A stretch of DNA of 64,000 nt from a virus (IMGVR_UViG_3300047496_000430:62001-126000), one strand, 5' to 3'. Positions 41,296 through 49,276 are shown, numbered from the stretch's first letter. Numbers and translations are program-made. Notes: generated by a model not told the origin, from the letters alone.

Positions 41296-41856
41296 CTAGG
41301 AGGAGAACCTCCTGGCCAGTTGATAGAGCGCCTCCCAGCCGCCGAGGCGATTGAGGTGCGTCCCCTTGTTGTGCAGGTGCGGCCAGACCCAGGCCTGGCC
41401 CTGTGGATTCGCTTCTTGCCACTCGATGACGTGGCTCGGCTTGTCGTCGACGAGGATGTCCCCGCGCACCATGAACTTCTTGTGCGTGAAGATGACGTCG
41501 TCGCTCTTGAAGTACTTCAAGATGGCTGCTTCGCGCTCACCCATCCAGGTGAGGGAGCCTCTGAACTGAGCGGTGACGAAAGTCACATTCGCGACCTCGC
41601 GTAGACGCTGCACTCCCTCGATGGCGCCTGGATAGACCGGGATGCGCGTGCAACCGCCCGGCGCTTTCACCACTCCATAGACCTTGTCGCGCAGCAGCCT
41701 GTATTCAGGGAGACAGTCAAAGACCTCCCACTCGATGAAGCGGTCCGGCGAGATGGGCGCACAGTTCGTGAACTCCTCGATAAGCAGCGCCGCCTCTTGA
41801 TGGAAGTCGAAGACCACGCCGTCGCAGTCGAGGAGTACTTCCGGCTTGCGCATCAC
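41296..41856 (-). CDS. HAD-superfamily 5'(3')-deoxyribonucleotidase-like phosphatase
   Basis: The N-terminus 'VLLDCDGVVFDFH' is the DxDG/V motif of HAD nucleotidases. 'VTFVTAQF' corresponds to motif II (Thr), and 'GDILVDDKPSHVIEW' to motif III/IV with the DD pair. The protein has 186 aa, like NT5C-type nucleotidases that dephosphorylate dNMPs. The neighbouring MazG-like gene and thyX suggest a role in nucleotide pool control. Overlap with next gene ATGA. Confidence 0.85.
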   Translation of the reverse strand: MMRKPEVLLDCDGVVFDFHQEAALLIEEFTNCAPISPDRFIEWEVFDCLPEYRLLRDKVYGVVKAPGGCTRIPVYPGAIEGVQRLREVANVTFVTAQFRGSLTWMGEREAAILKYFKSDDVIFTHKKFMVRGDILVDDKPSHVIEWQEANPQGQAWVWPHLHNKGTHLNRLGGWEALYQLARRFSS

Positions 41857-42482
41857 GCCTTCTTGCCGCCGTGGCGATAGGAACGGCCGGCGTTGTACTT
41901 CTCCTTCTCCTCGATGGCCGCCCAGATGTCGATGCCGTTCATCTTGCAGAACGAGAAGAGCGCATTGAGCGCGTCAGCAAGGCCCTGCACCTTTCCATCA
42001 CCAGCGAGGAAACCCGCAGCGGTGTACGCCAGGAAGGACTGCGAAACGCGCAGATGCAGAACGGCCAACAGCAGCTCGAAGCTGGGGGTGTGCACGGGGA
42101 TGGCAACAGAGATGTAGCGCACCAACGTTCCAGTCCATCCCTCGGTTCCACACTGCTGGCAGACTCTGATGACGAAGTCCGCCAACTCCACAGGAATTCC
42201 TGCGGGCTTTGCTCCCTCAGACCCAGCGGCCGTCGAGGACTGTTCCGCCGCTTCGCGCGTCGCGAACTTCGCGCCGTTGGTGTCCTCGTAGTAGACCTCG
42301 TCGAGTGCGCGATGCGCACGATAGTCCTCGAGCGCTTCTGACAACTCAGACTGCATCAGGACAGTCATCAACGGGTAGGGGCGCGGCTTGTCTAGCCACC
42401 CCTTCTCTTTCGCAACGGTGTGCGCGCGTTCGCAAAGGGACTCGATGTTGTGGGTGGGGTGGCCGGCGACGTCAGTCAACAT
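41853..42482 (-). CDS. MazG-like nucleotide pyrophosphohydrolase
   Basis: All-alpha NTP pyrophosphatase fold: 'LMTVLMQSELSEALEDYR' gives the E-x-x-E pair and 'GIPVELADFVIRV' the E-x-x-D pair that bind Mg. The 209-aa protein is like other phage MazG-type proteins with an insertion between the motifs. It hydrolyses (d)NTPs to monophosphates and may modify nucleotide pools or the (p)ppGpp response. Paired with the adjacent nucleotidase. Confidence 0.83.
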   Translation of the reverse strand: MLTDVAGHPTHNIESLCERAHTVAKEKGWLDKPRPYPLMTVLMQSELSEALEDYRAHRALDEVYYEDTNGAKFATREAAEQSSTAAGSEGAKPAGIPVELADFVIRVCQQCGTEGWTGTLVRYISVAIPVHTPSFELLLAVLHLRVSQSFLAYTAAGFLAGDGKVQGLADALNALFSFCKMNGIDIWAAIEEKEKYNAGRSYRHGGKKA

Positions 42483-43048
42483 GTAGAACTCCTCGTGACG
42501 TAGGTTCGTAGTTTCTCGATGCGCGCGGGGTCGTCTTCGAGAAGACCCAGCGCTCGGTTGCAGTTGCCACAGAGAAAGCCCCGCGGCTTTCCTGTCTTGT
42601 GGTCATGGTCCAGATGAAGACCGCCTTCAGCTCCGCAGACGGCGCAGCCTTCTGTCTTCTGACGCTGCAACCATGCGCGCGCCATCTCCTCGGTGAAGCC
42701 GTATTTCTTTACCCACTCGTAGATGAAGTAGCAGTCCTTGCAGTGCGTTTGCAGCCCTGATGACGTCTTGTTCGATTTGTGGAAGAGGCTGATAGGCCGG
42801 GGTGCTCGGCACTTCGAACAACGGCGCATCCCCTCTTCAACAGGCACGCGAGACCCTTGATTGTGCGCAACAAGCCGCTCTGCGCGCAGACAGCCGCACG
42901 ACTTGTGTTCTCCCGAACGCAGTTTGCCCGTTCGAACGTAGCGGGTGTTGCCGCAGTCGCAGCGCACCTCCCAGATGGACCCCGAAGGCGTCTTGTCCCA
43001 CAAGCGGACTACTACGAGTCGTTCGAAACGCTGCCCCGTCAGGTCCAT
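42476..43048 (-). CDS. Recombination endonuclease VII-like HNH nuclease with N-terminal zinc module
   Basis: The C-terminal 60 residues carry the endonuclease VII signature: 'CAVCG' (C135, C138), 'HLDHDHKTGKPRGFLCGNCN' (H145-H150, C160, C163), then 'ALGLLEDDPARIEKL'. The N-terminal 110 residues contain 'VRCDCGNTRYV' with 'KSCGCL', a zinc module often attached to phage HNH enzymes, and a second pair 'RRCSKCRAP' with 'THCKDCYF'. Endonuclease VII resolves DNA branches during packaging. It is the third junction-nuclease family in the window. The N-terminal module also fits a homing nuclease. Confidence 0.85.
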   Translation of the reverse strand: MDLTGQRFERLVVVRLWDKTPSGSIWEVRCDCGNTRYVRTGKLRSGEHKSCGCLRAERLVAHNQGSRVPVEEGMRRCSKCRAPRPISLFHKSNKTSSGLQTHCKDCYFIYEWVKKYGFTEEMARAWLQRQKTEGCAVCGAEGGLHLDHDHKTGKPRGFLCGNCNRALGLLEDDPARIEKLRTYVTRSSTC

Positions 43049-43086
43049 AGGGCTTACTTAGCCCCATTCGGCTTACCGCGCAAGTC

Positions 43087-43917
43087 TCAGACGGCACCTA
43101 GCGCTTCTGCGCTCTGCTGGACGGTCTTCAGGTTGTCTTCGAGGGACTTGATGGTCTTCTGGGCTTCGTCGAGGAGGGACACCACCCTCTCCAGGTTCTG
43201 TGTGCCGAGCTCGTTGTTGCGGAGGAGCAGGAGGAACATCTCCTCGAGGTCAGAGCGCTCAATAGTCTTGAGGGTCTCTTCGCCGCGTTTCTCGGTCTCC
43301 TGCGGGAGCAGCGCGTACGCCGCGCTGAAGCGCTGCTGGAGTGCGCAAAGCAAGTCGGCCTCGTCAGGTGAGTAGCCATAGCCGCCACCTTCGGGGTCGT
43401 GCTGGATGGCCGCTAGCAGCTCATAGAACTCCTCCTGCGCGAGGTCGTCATCACTCGTACCGCGCGCAATGGAGATGTTCAGCTGGTCAACGACCTCGTT
43501 TTTCTCATCACGGTCCCCCTCGAAGTCGTCACGAGCAAGGTCCGCAACCTGGTCGTCGCGCACGGATTTCAAGTACTCGAGCGCGTGGTACGGGTGCCAT
43601 ACCCTGCGCAGGAACTTCTCGCAGAGGTAGTCTTCACCAAGCTGGCCAGCGAACCACTCAAGGCCGTAACCAAAATCACTGATGACGCCGTTCTTACAAC
43701 TTCGCACGGAGACGTCACCAACAATGACGATGCCTTCGGGCGAGAAGATGAAGCACGTGGTCAGCATCCGACGACCTGGGCGCGTGCCGCGCAGCGTCAC
43801 GTCCGGCGGATGAAGGTAGAAAATGCGCGTGCCCGCGACGAGGGCAGGCACTTCAGTCAGAACATGCTTTTCGAGCAGACGCCGCGTCGAGGCGTGAACG
43901 AAACTACTACTTGCCAT
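43087..43917 (-). CDS. Hypothetical protein, 276 aa
   Basis: The N-terminal 130 residues look like a beta-rich domain ('TTCFIFSPEGIVIVGDVSVR') and the C-terminal part a long coiled coil ('LDEAQKTIKSLEDNLKTVQQ'). Acidic overall. No catalytic motif or signal peptide. Overlaps the upstream gene by 11 bases. Confidence 0.7.
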   Translation of the reverse strand: MASSSFVHASTRRLLEKHVLTEVPALVAGTRIFYLHPPDVTLRGTRPGRRMLTTCFIFSPEGIVIVGDVSVRSCKNGVISDFGYGLEWFAGQLGEDYLCEKFLRRVWHPYHALEYLKSVRDDQVADLARDDFEGDRDEKNEVVDQLNISIARGTSDDDLAQEEFYELLAAIQHDPEGGGYGYSPDEADLLCALQQRFSAAYALLPQETEKRGEETLKTIERSDLEEMFLLLLRNNELGTQNLERVVSLLDEAQKTIKSLEDNLKTVQQSAEALGAV

Positions 43918-44308
43918 CCAGGTCTCCGATGCGTTGCTCCATCATGTACTTCTCCGTGCAGAGGGCATCAGCGCAGACACTGCCTACCGCTCGTCGGTGT
44001 GTCTTCCAGTACCGTGCGGTGCACCGCGCCACTGCTTGATGCCCAGAGGTCTCGGCTGCGTGCGCGGTCCAGTCTTCAACGGCTGCGAGCTTCCAGGTGC
44101 CGCTGGCGTGGTGGAAGAACGGCCAAACTTTCAGCTCATCGCGAACGCGCACGAGGACATCGCTTTCCTCGTACGGCATCTCCGCCCTGTACCAGAACGG
44201 CCACTTGCCGTTCGTGATGTATTCCCAGAGGTAGTACTCCGCCCAGCCGCCGCCTCCGTACGCGCCGATGAGCTCAATGGCGCGCACAACATCCGGGTGA
44301 TTCTCCAT
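43907..44308 (-). CDS. Hypothetical protein, 133 aa, first gene after promoter E
   Basis: The frame is open further upstream, but the ATG at 44308 has GGAAAGGA at normal spacing. The Trp/Tyr/Gly-rich region 'GWAEYYLWEYITNGKWPFWYR' is broken by short turns; the C-terminal part has two cysteines. No family recognised. Its leader holds an inverted repeat and candidate promoter E. Confidence 0.65.
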   Translation of the reverse strand: MENHPDVVRAIELIGAYGGGGWAEYYLWEYITNGKWPFWYRAEMPYEESDVLVRVRDELKVWPFFHHASGTWKLAAVEDWTAHAAETSGHQAVARCTARYWKTHRRAVGSVCADALCTEKYMMEQRIGDLDGK

Positions 44309-44319
44309 CTCAGTCCTTT

Positions 44320-44373
44320 CCGTAGGGAGTGCCCCGCCAAGGGACTTATGCCCCCTACGGGAGTCTGTTTTCC
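44320..44373 (-). promoter_or_regulatory. Candidate promoter E with overlapping inverted repeat
   Basis: On the minus strand CATAAG (44350-44345) lies 17 nt after GGAAAA (44373-44368), a weaker match to the shared box pair. The downstream box ends 36 nt before the start codon. The arms CCGTAGGG (44320-44327) and CCCTACGG (44353-44360) form a perfect inverted repeat that overlaps the spacer and leader. The repeat could be an operator or an RNA hairpin before the ribosome site. Confidence 0.45.
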
Positions 44374-44381
44374 TGTGAGCG

Positions 44382-44570
44382 TCAGGGCTTCCACGTGGGC
44401 GGTACATACGTCCACGGCAAGGTCAACTTCGTGAATTCGTCCAGCTCCGCCGTCAGCTGCCTCTGCAACGCCGCGCGCTCACGAATGAGCCCGAACGTTG
44501 GAGAAGGTGCCGTAGCGATGCGCTTGTCGAGCTCACAAAGTTGAACCGCACGTGTGTCGATGATGCTCAT
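44382..44570 (-). CDS. Small hypothetical protein, 62 aa
   Basis: Helical protein ('AALQRQLTAELDEFTKL') with a Pro/Trp-rich C-terminal tail. AGGAGAG lies before the ATG. It ends 21 bases from the inverted repeat of promoter E. Unknown family. Confidence 0.6.
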   Translation of the reverse strand: MSIIDTRAVQLCELDKRIATAPSPTFGLIRERAALQRQLTAELDEFTKLTLPWTYVPPTWKP

Positions 44571-44614
44571 GGAAACACTCTCCTGGATGTCGTGTCAGCG
44601 CGCTGAAATGAGGA

Positions 44615-45298
44615 CTACTTGCACTGCTCCCCACGGAGCCAGCGCGCCTTCAAGTCGCCCAGGGTGCCCCGGAACCAGCTGAAGTCTGCGTCGACGCCGT
44701 TGGGCAGAGCGAGGCCACCGTCACCGTCGAACTGCCAGGCTGCGGCAGCGAGCCACGGCTTGGGGACGGTCGGAGCCGTGATGTTCGCGTACTGGGCCAC
44801 CCAGAGGTCGCAGTGCGTTGCGATGTCGGCCATGCGCGCCGGCGCAGCTTCGTAGAGCATCTGGATGAAGTACACGTACGAGTAGAAGATGGGAGGGGTG
44901 CCCCACAGGTCGATGGTCTTGTTGATGAAGACCTGGAGGCGAAGCACTGCGTCCGCAGGCGCCACGCCGCCGATGGTCTCGAAGTCGACCACCGGCTTCA
45001 TCTTGACCAGCTTCTCGGTGGTCGCAGCGTAGTGCGTGGCCTGCCCCACCGCATCGAACTTCGGGTTGAAGAAGTGGTAGCTGCCAACGACCTCGAGGGC
45101 CTGGTCGGCACGGTGCTGATTCTGGAAGAAGAGCGGGTCGATGTAGCCCGTCCCTTCCGTGGCCTTGATGATGGCGAACTGAACTCCGGCCTTCGTCTTC
45201 AGTGCATCGAAGTCGACGACCCCCTGGTTATCGGATGTATCGACACCCAGGGTCCAGCCCTCGTGTACAGGGTATTTGGTGGAGTTCAGCTGCGTCAT
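44615..45298 (-). CDS. GH25 endolysin (lysozyme)
   Basis: Hydrolyses the glycan strands of peptidoglycan. Start placed at ATG 45298 because AAGGAGC sits seven bases before it; a TTG six bases upstream is less likely. The protein (227 aa) shows the GH25 layout: 'GVDTSDNQGVVDF' (D20), 'GVQFAIIKATEGTG', 'VGSYHFFNP', the catalytic D-F-E at 105-107 in 'PVVDFETIG', and 'LWVAQYAN'. No signal peptide, so a holin is needed for access to the wall. Neighbours the lipoprotein gene. Confidence 0.93.
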   Translation of the reverse strand: MTQLNSTKYPVHEGWTLGVDTSDNQGVVDFDALKTKAGVQFAIIKATEGTGYIDPLFFQNQHRADQALEVVGSYHFFNPKFDAVGQATHYAATTEKLVKMKPVVDFETIGGVAPADAVLRLQVFINKTIDLWGTPPIFYSYVYFIQMLYEAAPARMADIATHCDLWVAQYANITAPTVPKPWLAAAAWQFDGDGGLALPNGVDADFSWFRGTLGDLKARWLRGEQCK

Positions 45299-45314
45299 GG
45301 TCAAGCTCCTTGGT

Positions 45315-45824
45315 TCACTTCGCCGTGGCGTTCACGCGCGAACGCTGCACCAGCTTGAGCGAAACCTGAAGCTCGGGGAAGCCAAGCGGTTCAGGGGGCG
45401 CAACAGAAGCAGAACCGACGGTCGCCGACGCGGGCACCTTGGTCTTCAGGTCATTGACAATGGCGACAACTTTCGTGACCGCGTCGGTGACATCGCCGAT
45501 GAGCTTCGAGAAGTCCGGGTTGGGGGTCTGCGCCTCGAGGGCTGCCTGGACTCCGTCGTCTAGCGCGCCCAGCGCGGTGTTCACCGCCAGGACGGCCTTG
45601 TTGTAGTCGGCCTGTGCCGTGACGAGTTCCGCTGCCGGCAAATAGACCTTCAAGCTGTTCCAGGCGACGTCGGCGATGCCGAGTGTGATGCGCGCCCCCT
45701 CCTCGAACGTCTGCACCTGCGCGACGGGATTGTTCTTGAAGTTCTGCCACCACGCCGCACCACACGCAGGAGTGACGCAGACGGTAGTGACGAGGAGCGA
45801 GAGCGCAACGAGCTTCTTCAACAT
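45315..45824 (-). CDS. Lipoprotein, 169 aa, next to the endolysin
   Basis: ATG at 45824 with GGAGACTCC; the upstream extension is a shadow of the exonuclease gene. The signal 'MLKKLVALSLLVTTVCVTPAC' is too long to quote in full, but its lipobox ends TPAC before the mature Gly-Ala-Ala. The mature part is helical ('AVLAVNTALGALDDGVQAAL'). Position beside the lysozyme suggests a lysis or envelope role, and an outer-membrane spanin-like role is conceivable but unproven. Confidence 0.7.
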   Translation of the reverse strand: MLKKLVALSLLVTTVCVTPACGAAWWQNFKNNPVAQVQTFEEGARITLGIADVAWNSLKVYLPAAELVTAQADYNKAVLAVNTALGALDDGVQAALEAQTPNPDFSKLIGDVTDAVTKVVAIVNDLKTKVPASATVGSASVAPPEPLGFPELQVSLKLVQRSRVNATAK

Positions 45825-45834
45825 GGAGTCTCCT

Positions 45835-46437
45835 TCAACGACCGAACCGCGAACGGTTCGCGTACTCCGCCTGCCCCAAGAGCTCGCGGAATGCGGACTC
45901 TTCGGCAGGGAAATTCCTAACCTTGTGCATCGCCAAGAAGATGTTGCCTGCGGTGCGCGCATCCACGGCGGCACGATGCGCATCTTCCTGCGCGACACCG
46001 TAGCGCCCGGCGACGTCGCCGAGCTTGTTGACCCGCGCGTTGTCGAAGTAGCGCGCGAGCTGCAGCGTGCACGCAGTCATGGAGGGGCTCAGCGCGCTGT
46101 GGCCCAACCGTGCGAGCTCCTGGTTGAGCATCTTCAGGTCAAACTCGGCGTTGTGCGCGACCCAGAGCGCGGACGCGAGCTCGAGCTGGAGCTCCATCAC
46201 GATGTCTGCGAAGTCAGGCTTGCCCTCGAGGTCCGCCACGTTGATGTGGTTGATGGCGAGCGCCTCCTGGACGCGAGAGTTGCCCCAGTCGACGTTCTTC
46301 GGCTTCAGGAGCCGCGACCACTCGTTGACGACCTGTCCCCCTTCGAAGGTGACCACCGCCACTTCGAGGATGCGCGCTTCGGGGCCGAAGCCCGTGGTTT
46401 CCGTATCGATGGCGACGAAGCTGTCGTGATAGTTCAT
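45835..46437 (-). CDS. DnaQ-like 3'-5' exonuclease (DEDDh)
   Basis: Start at ATG 46437. Exo I is 'VAIDTETTGFG' (D11, E13), Exo II has 'HNAEFDLKML', and Exo III carries the His-Asp pair in 'HRAAVDARTAG'. These are the DEDDh family residues, as in the epsilon subunit of Pol III or RNase T/exonuclease X proteins. The phage polymerase has its own proofreading domain, so this 200-aa enzyme probably acts in repair or RNA/DNA turnover. Confidence 0.9.
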   Translation of the reverse strand: MNYHDSFVAIDTETTGFGPEARILEVAVVTFEGGQVVNEWSRLLKPKNVDWGNSRVQEALAINHINVADLEGKPDFADIVMELQLELASALWVAHNAEFDLKMLNQELARLGHSALSPSMTACTLQLARYFDNARVNKLGDVAGRYGVAQEDAHRAAVDARTAGNIFLAMHKVRNFPAEESAFRELLGQAEYANRSRFGR

Positions 46438-46445
46438 CGGCTCTC

Positions 46446-46988
46446 TCAACTGGCACGCGGAGGCAATAGCTCCAGGTGCTCGGTGTTCTGTTTGTGCACG
46501 CCACGACGTTTGCAACGGCGACAGCGTCCGCCTCTGTCTGCGTCTGCACGAATCTCAAACATCTCGCGCGCGGCGCGAAGCATGCTGGCATCTCCTGGAA
46601 CAACACCCATCGCGCGCTCGGTGAGCGTGATGCCCAACTCGACGTCGTTGTTGCCGGCCAAGAAGGCGCTGGCGTACGTCGCACCGAGACGGAAGGGAAG
46701 TGAGTCTTCGTTCAGCGCGCGCAGCACACGCTCATGGAACCGGGGTAAGTCCTGACAGCACGCCGCGCCGATGATGAGGTGCAGCGGCTCAAGCGAGCGA
46801 GTACCGCGCAGTCCCTGAAGAATCGCCCCTCTCAATGCGTCGAAGCCGTGCCGCCTGTGAAGCGCAGCTGCCGCGTTGAGCGCGATGTACCGCTTTGCGT
46901 GGTCCTCGCCGAGAGTCCCATCTTGTTTTCGCAGCTCATACCAGTGCTGCAGGACGCAGAGCAGCCGGGGGACGAACGACTCGGCCAT
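46446..46988 (-). CDS. Hypothetical protein, 180 aa, TPR-like helices and C-terminal CxxC
   Basis: Repeated helical pairs ('ALNAAAALHRRHGFDALRGA', 'LHLIIGAACCQDLPRF') recall helical repeat proteins. The C-terminal 'GRCRRCKRRGVHKQ' gives a CxxC in a basic context that may bind nucleic acid or zinc. It lies eight bases upstream of the exonuclease gene. Function unknown. Confidence 0.65.
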   Translation of the reverse strand: MAESFVPRLLCVLQHWYELRKQDGTLGEDHAKRYIALNAAAALHRRHGFDALRGAILQGLRGTRSLEPLHLIIGAACCQDLPRFHERVLRALNEDSLPFRLGATYASAFLAGNNDVELGITLTERAMGVVPGDASMLRAAREMFEIRADADRGGRCRRCKRRGVHKQNTEHLELLPPRAS

Positions 46989-47030
46989 GTGGACGGGCGG
47001 AGCCTACTGCGTCGGGAATCTGGGGGATAG

Positions 47031-47062
47031 AAAGACAGGCGCACCCCGCAGGGCACGCCCAC
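47031..47062 (-). terminator. Possible terminator after the winged-helix-like gene
   Basis: On the minus strand a hairpin is formed by GGCG and CGCC with an inner GGG-CCC pair around a four-base loop and a symmetric CA internal loop, followed by TGTCTTTCT. It is moderate in quality. It would end the operon that starts at 49.3 kb. Confidence 0.4.
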
Positions 47063-47065
47063 CTC

Positions 47066-47353
47066 TCACAGCGCGCTGAAGAGGACCGAGGGTCCTGGCG
47101 TGCGCGAGATGACCTTCTTGGCTACCAAGCGCCGAAGGCGGCCACGCAAACTGCCCGAGTCGATGGTAGTACCGAGTGCCTGTGCGAGGTCACGTGTCGA
47201 GGAGAAGGGCTTTTTCTTGATGGCCTCGATGATGGCCTTCTCGGTGACGCGCGGTGCCTTGTATGGATGCCGAGGGTCTTTCGGCAGCGGGGTCGCGACG
47301 GTCGCGTTCGAGGTCTTCGGAGCAGTCGCTTGGCGGTTGTTCTGGTAGCTCAT
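47066..47353 (-). CDS. Winged-helix-like DNA-binding protein, 95 aa
   Basis: Start at ATG 47353. The N-terminus 'MSYQNNRQATAPKT' is flexible and resembles that of the gene at 49986. The C-terminal 60 residues ('TEKAIIEAIKKKPFSSTRDL', 'GSLRGRLRRLVAKKVISRT') fit a winged helix: two helices, a recognition helix and a wing. A small transcription or DNA-binding regulator is likely, but the specific function is unknown. Confidence 0.6.
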   Translation of the reverse strand: MSYQNNRQATAPKTSNATVATPLPKDPRHPYKAPRVTEKAIIEAIKKKPFSSTRDLAQALGTTIDSGSLRGRLRRLVAKKVISRTPGPSVLFSAL

Positions 47354-47405
47354 CTCGCTGTCCCTCCTGAGACGAGAAGAGTTGTTCCGCACCTTCTTCT
47401 TCTCG

Positions 47406-47639
47406 TCAAGGACTTCTTTCGCCCAGAACCTCGAGACCGAGCCACTGACGCCCCGCGTCTGTTGCGTGATACGTCGCACCGACCGACGAAGCGCCCACTT
47501 CCTGCACGAATCCCTTATTCTTCAGCGCCAACGTCGTCGCGTTGAAGAGGGCGTAGAGCCCCGCTGGTCGTGCCGACTTGCGCAGGAACGTCTCTTGCGT
47601 GCCGCTCAACTGCTCCTTCTTCTGACCCTTCGCCATCAT
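47406..47639 (-). CDS. Small hypothetical protein, 77 aa
   Basis: Starts at a double ATG with CAGGAGAA. The protein contains 'GLYALFNATTLALKNKGFV' and 'VGATYHATDAGRQWLGL', which resemble a winged-helix with a beta hairpin. Unrecognised otherwise. It overlaps the zinc-ribbon gene upstream by four bases. Confidence 0.6.
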   Translation of the reverse strand: MMAKGQKKEQLSGTQETFLRKSARPAGLYALFNATTLALKNKGFVQEVGASSVGATYHATDAGRQWLGLEVLGERSP

Positions 47640-47839
47640 TTCTCCTGAACATAGAAGTTCGACTCACCCTCGGGACACTCGCTTTTGAGAAGCATGAGGC
47701 ACCGCGTGATGCTGCGCTCGCCGGTACCGAACGACTCGGTGCAGTGGTCGCAGCGACTGCACTTCACACGAACGCCGGGCTGCTCGCCACCGCGGTCGTT
47801 CTCAACCATCACCTCTTCGACTTCGCACTCAACCTTCAC
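47636..47839 (-). CDS. Small zinc-binding protein, 67 aa
   Basis: GTG start at 47839 in a GTGA overlap; the longer frame upstream is a shadow. The start 'VKVECEVEEVMVEND' and 'RVKCSRCDHCTESFGTGERS' are followed by 'RCLMLLKSECP'. The CxxC-x2-C pattern and the two later cysteines probably bind one zinc. Function unknown. Confidence 0.7.
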   Translation of the reverse strand: MKVECEVEEVMVENDRGGEQPGVRVKCSRCDHCTESFGTGERSITRCLMLLKSECPEGESNFYVQEK

Positions 47840-48084
47840 GACTTCCTCTTTTTCTTGTCTTGCGCGTGGTGGCAGTCGAAGCACCAACGGTAGCGCGACT
47901 TCTTCTTGCAGCTGACGCACTTGTGTTCGGCGCGCTTCGGCGTCGGCGTGATGTCTAACGCAGCGAACTTCCCGAGCACCGTGCGTAAGGCGAGCTGACG
48001 TTCCACCGAGGTATTGGGTAGGACACGGCTGAGAGCCCAGACGACCTCCTGGGCCTCGGCCACGGTGAGGTTGAGCTGCTTCAT
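47836..48084 (-). CDS. Small zinc-ribbon protein, 82 aa
   Basis: N-terminal helical half ('LTVAEAQEVVWALSRVL') and C-terminal zinc finger 'KCVSCKKKSRYRWCFDCHH', then a strongly basic tail, consistent with nucleic-acid binding. Overlaps both neighbours by four bases. Confidence 0.7.
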   Translation of the reverse strand: MKQLNLTVAEAQEVVWALSRVLPNTSVERQLALRTVLGKFAALDITPTPKRAEHKCVSCKKKSRYRWCFDCHHAQDKKKRKS

Positions 48085-48362
48085 GTACCGGCAGGCCTCG
48101 GTGGCAGGAGGTGCCGCGTGAAGGAGGTCTGCTTCAGACGCATCCGAATGTGCTCACCCATGTACCAGCCCAACAGCGCCTGTGACGCAGCACGCATTGC
48201 CGGCGTTCGCCATCGATACGCCACCTGCACTGTGAGGCGTCCGAGCGGCATGCGCAAGAAGGCACGGGTCGCGTGCTTCAGTTGCGAAAGCGTCTTCGGG
48301 GCAAGTGGAGGTTTGGGGGCTACGAGGCGATGAAAGAGGTCATTGAGCGCGTTGGCGGGCAC
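48081..48362 (-). CDS. Hypothetical basic protein, 93 aa
   Basis: A GTG at 48362 with GGAGG is the most plausible start. The protein is basic and helical, with many Arg and Leu ('ATRAFLRMPLGRLTVQVAYR'), and has no cysteines. It may bind nucleic acid. Family unknown. Confidence 0.6.
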   Translation of the reverse strand: MPANALNDLFHRLVAPKPPLAPKTLSQLKHATRAFLRMPLGRLTVQVAYRWRTPAMRAASQALLGWYMGEHIRMRLKQTSFTRHLLPPRPAGT

Positions 48363-48540
48363 GGAGCCTCCTGAAGGCAGCGTTCTCGTCCATCCGACGA
48401 ATCTTCGCATCGATGACCGCGATGGCAGTCTGGTGACCGGCCTTGCTGTCGAGCAGCTCGCAGCGGGCACACTTCGACCAGGAGTACACCTCCTTGCGAA
48501 GAATCGGCTTGTCGCAGCGACTACATTTGCCCGCGACCAT
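48340..48540 (-). CDS. Small zinc-ribbon protein, 66 aa
   Basis: Starts at ATG 48540 in a TGATG overlap. 'GKCSRCDKPILRKEVYSWSK' then 'CARCELLD' gives two CxxC pairs, 19 residues apart. The C-terminal helix is basic ('FRRLRARQRAQ'). Function unknown. Confidence 0.7.
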   Translation of the reverse strand: MVAGKCSRCDKPILRKEVYSWSKCARCELLDSKAGHQTAIAVIDAKIRRMDENAAFRRLRARQRAQ

Positions 48541-49028
48541 CACGACTTCTTCTTTCCGCTGCGCGCTTTGTACGGTTGGAAGGTCAGCTTCATCGCCTCT
48601 AGCTCTCGCGGCTTCCAGAAAGTCGACCCGTTGGTCACGCGGAACTGTGCCTGGGAAGAGGGGCGCCACACGTCCCCTTGCTTGTCGTACCACGTCAACG
48701 GTTCACCCTCTGGAGTGAATAGCGGACTGAAGTGCACGTTGAATTTGTCGAACAGCTGGATGTCGACGCGGGGGTGAGGCACGCATTTCCGACAGACGTC
48801 GTTCTGGTAGAACTCGAGCAACTCGTTGAACTTCCCCGTCACCGGGAGCGTGCGTAGAGCGAGCAGGTCGAAGAAGGACATCTCGACGCTGCACGCAGGA
48901 CACGTGACTTGGGGCTTGTTCCACTCCAACACGTTGGCCAGCCGCAGCTGCGTCTCGACGGGCGCGCCCTCGTTCAAGATGACGCGAATCTCGAGCTCGA
49001 CGACTTCACCACTGCACTTGTTGCTCAT
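48540..49028 (-). CDS. Hypothetical zinc protein, 162 aa
   Basis: Cysteines in 'VTCPACSVEM' and 'NDVCRKCVPHP' make a likely zinc site. The C-terminal half has 'FDKFNVHFSPLFTPEG' and 'GDVWRPSSQAQFRV', a beta-rich domain. Overlaps its neighbours by four bases or fewer. No family recognised. Confidence 0.65.
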   Translation of the reverse strand: MSNKCSGEVVELEIRVILNEGAPVETQLRLANVLEWNKPQVTCPACSVEMSFFDLLALRTLPVTGKFNELLEFYQNDVCRKCVPHPRVDIQLFDKFNVHFSPLFTPEGEPLTWYDKQGDVWRPSSQAQFRVTNGSTFWKPRELEAMKLTFQPYKARSGKKKS

Positions 49029-49276
49029 CGCCCACGCCTCTGTGTCCGTCCGTCCGCATCTGCGGAGTCAGCGCCGTCTTGCGGAAACGCGCGCAACAGC
49101 AGGCCGTCGTTCCATGACAACGTCACACCGACGTTGAGTCTGACGGCCAGTGAGCCGTCGCGATTCAGCCAGCAAACACCGAGGCGATTGCCGTGCTTCG
49201 CGTTGCCGAGACGGCCCATCAACACGTGCGTCGGCTTGGTCGAAGTCTGGTCATCGTCACCGAAATCTACTGCCAT
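49025..49276 (-). CDS. Small hypothetical protein, 83 aa, first gene after promoter C
   Basis: Beta-rich: 'THVLMGRLGNAKHGNRLGVC' and 'GSLAVRLNVGVTLSWNDG', with an acidic N-terminus and a basic tail. It looks like a compact beta-barrel. GGAGAAGAAG precedes the ATG, and candidate promoter C lies 36 nt upstream. Confidence 0.65.
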   Translation of the reverse strand: MAVDFGDDDQTSTKPTHVLMGRLGNAKHGNRLGVCWLNRDGSLAVRLNVGVTLSWNDGLLLRAFPQDGADSADADGRTQRRGR

